Assembly: GCF_021130785.1 (NCBI RefSeq) | Contig: NC_060213.1 | Span: forward strand, 99,068,501 to 99,132,500 | DNA: 64,000 bases | Origin: Homalodisca vitripennis | Taxonomy: Eukaryota > Arthropoda > Insecta > Hemiptera > Cicadellidae | Direction of reading: 5' to 3' | Shown here: piece after piece, positions 58,649 to 64,000 of the stretch | Layout: every line of letters starts with the position of its first letter | Numbering within the stretch: the first letter of the stretch is position 1 | The notes under the pieces: model-generated | What the model was told of the DNA's origin: nothing | Database searches by the model: none | Seen by the model: the letters and a program-made list of their open reading frames with translations, nothing else | Translations under genes and position numbers: made by a program

Positions 58649-61600
58649 GTAGAAGTAAGGAGCTATTGGATTCTTTTAGAGGGACTTCTGATTCGAAGAA
58701 CCAACCGGATCCCAGAACATCGGCAGGTGGTTTTCAACAGCTTCATCTACCAGAGGATGGAGCGCAAGAAACTAATTTTGAACTGCCCAAAACTTTAGAG
58801 TTGACATTTAAACCAAATAAAACCACTGAAGACGACGAGAACCTGGCGACAGAAAGGAAACTTCTAGAGGAATGGCGGAATAGGGAAGAAAGAAAACTAC
58901 AACAGGAAAGGCGTCACCAAGAGGAATGGCTCCAAAAGGAAGAGAGAAAACTACAAGAAGAAAGAAGAAAACAGGAGGCAAGATGGAAACAAGAAGAAGG
59001 ACGACTGCAAGAAGCCTGCAGACAGCAAGAAGAGAAATGGAAGTTAGAAGAACTGCGACTTCGAGGACCTCAGCAGAGAACAGAAGAAAGAATCCCGCAC
59101 GAGGAATTGAGAGGTCAAGAAAGAAGAGGACCTCCAGAGGACGACTACCTTCCCAGATTTTCACTAACTCTAAACGACACAGGCGCTAGTTCCCGGCCCA
59201 GATATGTCCCAGTCTACAAGTGGGGGCTAAAGTTTGACAACTCCGGACCAAGTATCGCTGCATTTCTTGAGAGAGTAGAAGAACTTCGTCGGGCAAGAGG
59301 AGTCACACATCAAGAGCTATATGAGTCTGCGGTTGATTTATTTGCCGGATCAGCGCTTGTCTGGTACCGTGCTGCGTCTATTCGGATTCAGTCATGGCAT
59401 CAGTTGACGAGGGAGCTCAAAGAAGTCTTTCAGCCTGCGGATTATGACATAAGACTTCATCAGGAAATCTTTAACCGGCTGCAGGGAGATAATGAGCCGA
59501 TAGATCTGTATATAGCCGCTATGGAGGGTTTATATGGAAGATTAGCAGTAGCTGTTCCTGAACCTTCTCGCTTAGCACAGATCTATAATAACCTGCACCC
59601 TCAGCTGCAAGATCGATTGGCACTTTGCAGCATTCAAACTCTTGAACAGTTGAGATCCATGGGACGTAGAGCCGAAGCGGGCCGACTAAGTATGGTTAGA
59701 ATAAGGCCCGCAACTACAAGGGAAAATACCCTTGAACCGGACCTTGCTTATCACGATCAGAACCACCCACGAAAACCTTTATCCGGACGTGTGGCCAGCG
59801 TACAGTCTGCAAATTCAGACCGCCAGGACCCTGTCTGCTGGAATTGTGGAGATAAGGGCCACCGCTTCAGGTTTTGTAGTAAACCAAAACGAAGGTTTTG
59901 TTTTGGTTGTGGAAAGGAGGACGTATTTAAACGAGACTGTGTAAAATGCAGCTCAAAAAAACGGGCAAGGCAAGGGGTCAGAAAGGAAGTAGGTGGTTCT
60001 GGCTCCTTGGATACTGAGACCATCCCGGCCATAAACTATGTCATTCATAGCCAACAAGAAGACCATAGGCCTTATTTGAAAGTGAGGGTGTTTGGCCGTG
60101 AAGTTACCGCCCTCTTAGACTCGGGAGCTTCCCAAACGTTTTTTGGTGGACATGGAATGTGGATTTTGAATCAGTTTCCCGCTCGCTTTCAGAGTGCCAG
60201 TGGACGTTTTGTAGAAACAGCCGACTCAACACGCCATGAGGTCCAGGGCTTTGTCAATCTACCCATAACTTTACAGGGCCGTACTAAAAGTCTAAAGGTT
60301 TGCATTGTACCATCACTGCAGCATACCTTAATCCTAGGCATCGACTTCTGGGAAATAATGCACATTGTTGCGGATGTGCGCAATCGGAAGTGGGACTTTG
60401 CAACGAAGAGTGTGGATTTATTTTGTGGTTATGTTGAGGGAATCACATCGGAAGACAATCTAACTCTAGCAGAGAGAAAACGGCTACAAGATCTTCTCGA
60501 GGAGCATTTCGAGGATGAGCCATCAACATTGGGTAGAACATACCGTGTGAAGCACGTCATTGACACTGGGGGTGTGCCACCAATCAAACAGCGGTACTAC
60601 AATGTATCCCCTGCTCGTCAAAAACTCATCAATGAGGAGCTAGACCGCATGTTGCAGTTAGGGGTTGTAGAGCCTTCACAAAGCGCCTGGTCCTCGCCAA
60701 TTATGTTACTGGATAAACCTGATGGCAGTAAAAGGTTTGTTGTGGACTTCAGGGCGGTGAATGCAGTGAGCCGAAAGGACGCCTACCCTCTACCACAGGT
60801 GACCGCTATCCTGGATAGATTGAGAGATGCTCGATTCTTATCTAGCCTGGACATTAAGAGCGCCTATTGGCAAATTGAACTAGACGAGGCAAGTAAGGAG
60901 AAGACCGCGTTTGCAATACCGGGTCGTGGCTTATACCAGTTCGTCACGATGCCCTTTGGTCTGTGCGGAGCTCCCGCAACATGGCAGCGCTTCGTTGACA
61001 CAGTCTTGGGACCAGAGCTGGAGCCGAATGTCTTCGTCTATCTAGACGACATTATAGTTGTGACATCTACATTTGAGTCCCATCTGAAAACCTTGAAAGA
61101 GATATTTAGAAGAGTTCGTGAAGCAAAGCTCACCCTCAATAGAGAAAAGTGCAAGTTTTGCAGGAGAGAACTGAAGTACCTGGGCTACATTGTCAGTGGG
61201 GAGGGTTTGCGAGTCGACCCTGAAAAGGTAAAGGCGATTGTGGATATCCCAATCCCCCGGAACCAAAAGGAGGTTCGTCAATTTACTGGAATGGCCTCGT
61301 GGTACAGACGCTTCATTCCCAACTTCGCGTCACGTATGACTCCTTTGACTTCCTTACTGAAACGGAGAAATCAGTTCGAATGGACTCCAGAAGCCGAGAT
61401 GGCCTTCCAGGACGTAAAATACTGCCTTATTAGCGCTCCAATATTATCCTGTCCAGACTTTTCGAAGCCTTTCACAATCTCCTGTGACGCCTCAGGCGTG
61501 GGGATCGGCGCTGTTCTTAGCCAAGACAGTGAGCAAGGAGAAAGTGTTGTTGCCTATGCCAGCCGCACATTAACTCGGCAAGAGCAGAACTTCTCGGCCA

Positions 61601-63135
61601 CTGAAAGGGAGTGCCTTGCGGTGATCTTTGCTGTGGAGAAATTCCGGCCTTACGTGGAAGGAACCAGGTTCACGGTCGTGACAGACCACTATAGTTTGCT
61701 TTGGCTAAGTAACTTGAAGGACCCGACAGGACGTCTGGCTCGTTGGGCTTTGCGATTGCAGCCCTATGATTTTCACCTAGTACACCGTAAGGGGCAAGAG
61801 AACGTTGTGCCAGATCTTCTCTCTCGGACCACTCCACCGATATCGACTGATCCCTCTCATCCAGACGTGATTCATTGTGACTTGATTGAGATACCAGCTA
61901 CAATACAGGACCAGTGGTACAAAGGAATGTTGGAAAAGGTTAAAATGGGCCCTCAAAAATATTGTCAGTGGCGAACTCAGGAGGAGAAACTGTGGAAGAA
62001 TGTGAGCACCCTGGAACCCTCGCTTCACCAGGATAACTGGAGATTGGTACTTCCAAAAGATCTCAGATCCCAGGCCTTGTTCGAATGCCACGATACTCCA
62101 ACTGCTGGACATCTAGGTGTGTCAAAGACCTATAAACGTATCCAACAGCTGTACTATTGGCCAAAAATGCGGAAGGCTGTAGCCACTTATGTTTCAAAAT
62201 GTGCTGTATGTCAACGGACTAAGTACGACCAACAACTCCCTGCGGGCGTTATGGGCAGCAGACGTGCAGTTGATTCTCCATGGCAGATGATCGCTGCAGA
62301 CCTGATTGGCCCTCTGCCACGATCAGTAAGAGGCTTTAAGTACCTGATGGTTATTACTGACACGTTTACTAAGTACTCAGTCCTACGACCTCTCCGAGCT
62401 GCTACGGCAAGGCTCGTGTCTCAACACCTGGAAGAGGACATCTTTATGGTTTACGGAGTACCACGGTACTTCATATGTGATAACGGGTCTGAGTTCATCG
62501 GGAAACCAGTGAAGGACCTTGCCAAACAGTACAATGTCAAGATACTACTGAACGCAAGTCGACACCCACAGGCGAACCCGGCAGAGAGGGTTAATCGGGA
62601 TATCGTTGCTATGTTGCGAGCTTATGTAACAGACAACCACCGGGAATGGGACAAATTCATTCCAAAAATAGGTTTTGCACTCCGCACCGCGCATCATGAG
62701 GTGACACAGCATTCGCCCGCGTTTTTGAACTTTGGGCGAGAACTCGCTACGTCGGGAGACGGATATGAAGTTCTTAACGATGGTTCGGGTGTACACTCTA
62801 CTGAGGATTGTGGTCCCTTTAGTGAGAAACTACGAGAGCTTAAGGACATATTCCAAGAGGTTTCAGAGAGACTGAAAACAGCCCATGAAAAAAATGCTAA
62901 ACGCTATAACCTGCGCAGACGACCTGTGACTTATAGAGTGGGAGACGTCGTCTTGAAAAGAAACTTTGTACAGTCTGATGCTACTAAATACTTTGCAGCC
63001 AAACTAGCACCACGCTATGTTGGACCCTACGTAATAGTTGAACAGGTATCTCCTCTGATCTATAAGCTGGCGGACATGGACGGCAAGAAGATAGGCCAGT
63101 GGCATGTGTCGGACTTTAAGAAATTTCGGCAGTGA
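58582..63135 (+). CDS. Gag-Pol polyprotein of the Ty3/gypsy element
   Basis: About 1,517 codons in one frame; the first codon is GTG and real translation probably comes from the Gag frame upstream. In order: a Gln/Glu/Arg-rich coiled coil (about 95-180), capsid-like Gag (about 205-345), a CCHC knuckle (C419-C432), a second knuckle C440-C453 whose histidine is replaced by V448, protease LLDSGAS with D513, reverse transcriptase with YLDD at 820-823, RNase H with D969, integrase with an HHCC finger and D1240, D1300, E1335 (34 residues between the last two), then a GPY-like C-terminus (YVGPYVIVEQ). Gag and Pol are fused without a stop. Catalytic residues look intact. Confidence 0.93.
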   Translation: MERIPIGASSDSEQSESKEKLLSRSKELLDSFRGTSDSKNQPDPRTSAGGFQQLHLPEDGAQETNFELPKTLELTFKPNKTTEDDENLATERKLLEEWRNREERKLQQERRHQEEWLQKEERKLQEERRKQEARWKQEEGRLQEACRQQEEKWKLEELRLRGPQQRTEERIPHEELRGQERRGPPEDDYLPRFSLTLNDTGASSRPRYVPVYKWGLKFDNSGPSIAAFLERVEELRRARGVTHQELYESAVDLFAGSALVWYRAASIRIQSWHQLTRELKEVFQPADYDIRLHQEIFNRLQGDNEPIDLYIAAMEGLYGRLAVAVPEPSRLAQIYNNLHPQLQDRLALCSIQTLEQLRSMGRRAEAGRLSMVRIRPATTRENTLEPDLAYHDQNHPRKPLSGRVASVQSANSDRQDPVCWNCGDKGHRFRFCSKPKRRFCFGCGKEDVFKRDCVKCSSKKRARQGVRKEVGGSGSLDTETIPAINYVIHSQQEDHRPYLKVRVFGREVTALLDSGASQTFFGGHGMWILNQFPARFQSASGRFVETADSTRHEVQGFVNLPITLQGRTKSLKVCIVPSLQHTLILGIDFWEIMHIVADVRNRKWDFATKSVDLFCGYVEGITSEDNLTLAERKRLQDLLEEHFEDEPSTLGRTYRVKHVIDTGGVPPIKQRYYNVSPARQKLINEELDRMLQLGVVEPSQSAWSSPIMLLDKPDGSKRFVVDFRAVNAVSRKDAYPLPQVTAILDRLRDARFLSSLDIKSAYWQIELDEASKEKTAFAIPGRGLYQFVTMPFGLCGAPATWQRFVDTVLGPELEPNVFVYLDDIIVVTSTFESHLKTLKEIFRRVREAKLTLNREKCKFCRRELKYLGYIVSGEGLRVDPEKVKAIVDIPIPRNQKEVRQFTGMASWYRRFIPNFASRMTPLTSLLKRRNQFEWTPEAEMAFQDVKYCLISAPILSCPDFSKPFTISCDASGVGIGAVLSQDSEQGESVVAYASRTLTRQEQNFSATERECLAVIFAVEKFRPYVEGTRFTVVTDHYSLLWLSNLKDPTGRLARWALRLQPYDFHLVHRKGQENVVPDLLSRTTPPISTDPSHPDVIHCDLIEIPATIQDQWYKGMLEKVKMGPQKYCQWRTQEEKLWKNVSTLEPSLHQDNWRLVLPKDLRSQALFECHDTPTAGHLGVSKTYKRIQQLYYWPKMRKAVATYVSKCAVCQRTKYDQQLPAGVMGSRRAVDSPWQMIAADLIGPLPRSVRGFKYLMVITDTFTKYSVLRPLRAATARLVSQHLEEDIFMVYGVPRYFICDNGSEFIGKPVKDLAKQYNVKILLNASRHPQANPAERVNRDIVAMLRAYVTDNHREWDKFIPKIGFALRTAHHEVTQHSPAFLNFGRELATSGDGYEVLNDGSGVHSTEDCGPFSEKLRELKDIFQEVSERLKTAHEKNAKRYNLRRRPVTYRVGDVVLKRNFVQSDATKYFAAKLAPRYVGPYVIVEQVSPLIYKLADMDGKKIGQWHVSDFKKFRQ

Positions 63136-63160
63136 AGAAAATTTGGGAAATTTTCTGCCG

Positions 63161-63174
63161 GATGGGGGGGTGTT
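63161..63174 (+). other. Polypurine tract
   Basis: GATGGGGGGGTGTT directly before the 3' LTR; the G-run is the likely plus-strand primer. Confidence 0.7.
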
Positions 63175-64000
63175 TGTGACGTGTACTTTTCTGTTTTACC
63201 TGAGCAATTGTTATGTAGAACTGATCACTCTACATAACGAAATTTTACATCCAAATGAAGAAGCGCGCATTCATTGTTGCTGCAATAACAGAACGGTCAC
63301 TGATTAGACGCCAATCAGCTGTTCAAATAAAGGAGTTAGGCTAAGGTGAGCCATTACCATGCCATTGATATTTTGTCGCTTGCGTATGTCAGTTAGTAAA
63401 ATTTCAGTATAATAATTTTGTCTTTACAGAATTAAATATCTACGGTAAACTAAGCCTTGGGCCTCGTAGTAAGATTGTCAAGTCCTGTCGATAAACGTAG
63501 GAAATTAATACGTTATCTGTAATAAATTAATACTAATCTAGTCTTTTAATAGTTCACGGAGATAAATAGTTGTAAATACGTGTTCATAGTGTCAAATACT
63601 GTAACCACAAATTGTTTCTGTAAATTGTACATAATTAGGCCGAGATATTATCTCGTAACAATTGCATCGTCTCTCATAAATTTCCTTACTAAACTTGTTA
63701 ACTGTTCTATAAATAATTGAATCGGTAACTTTATGTCCTAATGTTTGTATATTATTTAGTTTTACTCAGAATAATGTAAAGGCAGTTGTCATGAAATTTA
63801 TACCTACCATTGCCGTGAAAGTGCATACATTAATGCATTATGTTAATACTTCAATACACTTTACTATAATTATTGTAATTAATTAGTTTAAGTAAGAAGA
63901 AACGTAATTAATTTTCTCCGTGTAAGAATAATTATGCTTTGTGTTTAAGACCAATATTGTATATCATTGTAATTGGCAGATTCTGCGCTTTTTAATGTAC
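63175..64000 (+). repeat. 3' LTR, first 826 bp
   Basis: It matches 56,089-56,914 with no difference I could see. The remainder is outside the window. Confidence 0.92.

Larger units (their letters stand above)
56089..64000 (+). mobile_element. Ty3/gypsy LTR retrotransposon inserted in Gr5 (continues past window end)
   Basis: LTR, primer-binding site, Gag-Pol frame, polypurine tract and the start of the 3' LTR are in order. The offset between LTR starts is 7,086 bp, so with a 1,912-bp LTR the element should end near 65,086. The protease-RT-RNaseH-integrase order and lack of an env frame mark it as Ty3/gypsy. The visible 826 bp of the 3' LTR look identical to the 5' LTR, pointing to a very recent insertion. 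Confidence 0.93.

Noticed and set aside
58808..59164. Minus-strand frame of 118 codons with hydrophobic composition
   Set aside because: It is the complement of the Glu/Arg/Gln-rich coiled coil of Gag; composition alone keeps it open.
63104..63307. Possible env-like small gene after pol
   Set aside because: The frame is the end of pol in another phase plus LTR; no signal peptide or membrane protein features.

Overview
The window looks like nuclear DNA of an insect. It is AT-rich, gene-poor and crowded with transposons. The only host genes I recognise are copies of one small, intronless gustatory receptor (Gr, 7tm_7) gene, identified by seven hydrophobic segments and a C-terminal TYLVILLQF motif (the TYhhhhhQF signature of insect GRs). 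Retroelements of the kinds common in arthropods fill much of the rest. I cannot fix the order of insect from sequence alone.

Layout. 1-1,000: AT-rich DNA. 1,163-1,875: tandem satellite whose 148-bp unit carries a perfect hairpin. About 2,130-7,345: LINE-1 with an esterase-type ORF1 and an APE/RT ORF2, frameshifted. 8.5-56 kb: the receptor array. The array appears built from a repeated unit: a non-coding module, then a + strand Gr, about 6-7 kb of spacer, then a - strand Gr in convergent orientation. Unit A has Gr1 (8,542) and a deleted 'ghost' Gr (25,586). Unit B has Gr2 (28,493) and Gr3 (36,909-38,107). Unit C keeps only Gr4 (46,723-47,922). Unit D starts with Gr5 (55,502), which is cut by an LTR retrotransposon. 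An extra 124-bp Gr piece lies inverted 5' of Gr2.

Every Gr copy has at least one lesion. Gr1 and Gr4 each have only one in-frame stop in an otherwise complete 400-codon frame. Gr2 has a stop plus two compensating frameshifts, Gr3 has two frameshifts, and Gr5 has a stop plus the insertion.

Units A and B act as each other's empty sites, which defines several insertions closely: LINE-2 (16,371-24,637, minus, CACTT target duplication) with a dead Kolobok/Mutator-like DNA transposon nested in it (18,386-21,400); a piggyBac-like element (30,386-32,864) at a TTAA site; a decayed mariner (14,047-about 14,998); and a 174-bp foldback element behind Gr1 (9,813-9,986). Other mobile elements are a nearly intact Tc1/mariner element with perfect 30-bp TIRs (42,641-43,865), a 374-bp MITE (54,625-54,998), three LINE fragments, and a Ty3/gypsy element (56,089 to beyond the window end) with a long Gag-Pol frame and LTRs that look identical over the 826 bp visible twice.

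No CRISPR array, rRNA or convincing tRNA gene is present. All identity statements come from reading by eye, not from computed alignments.
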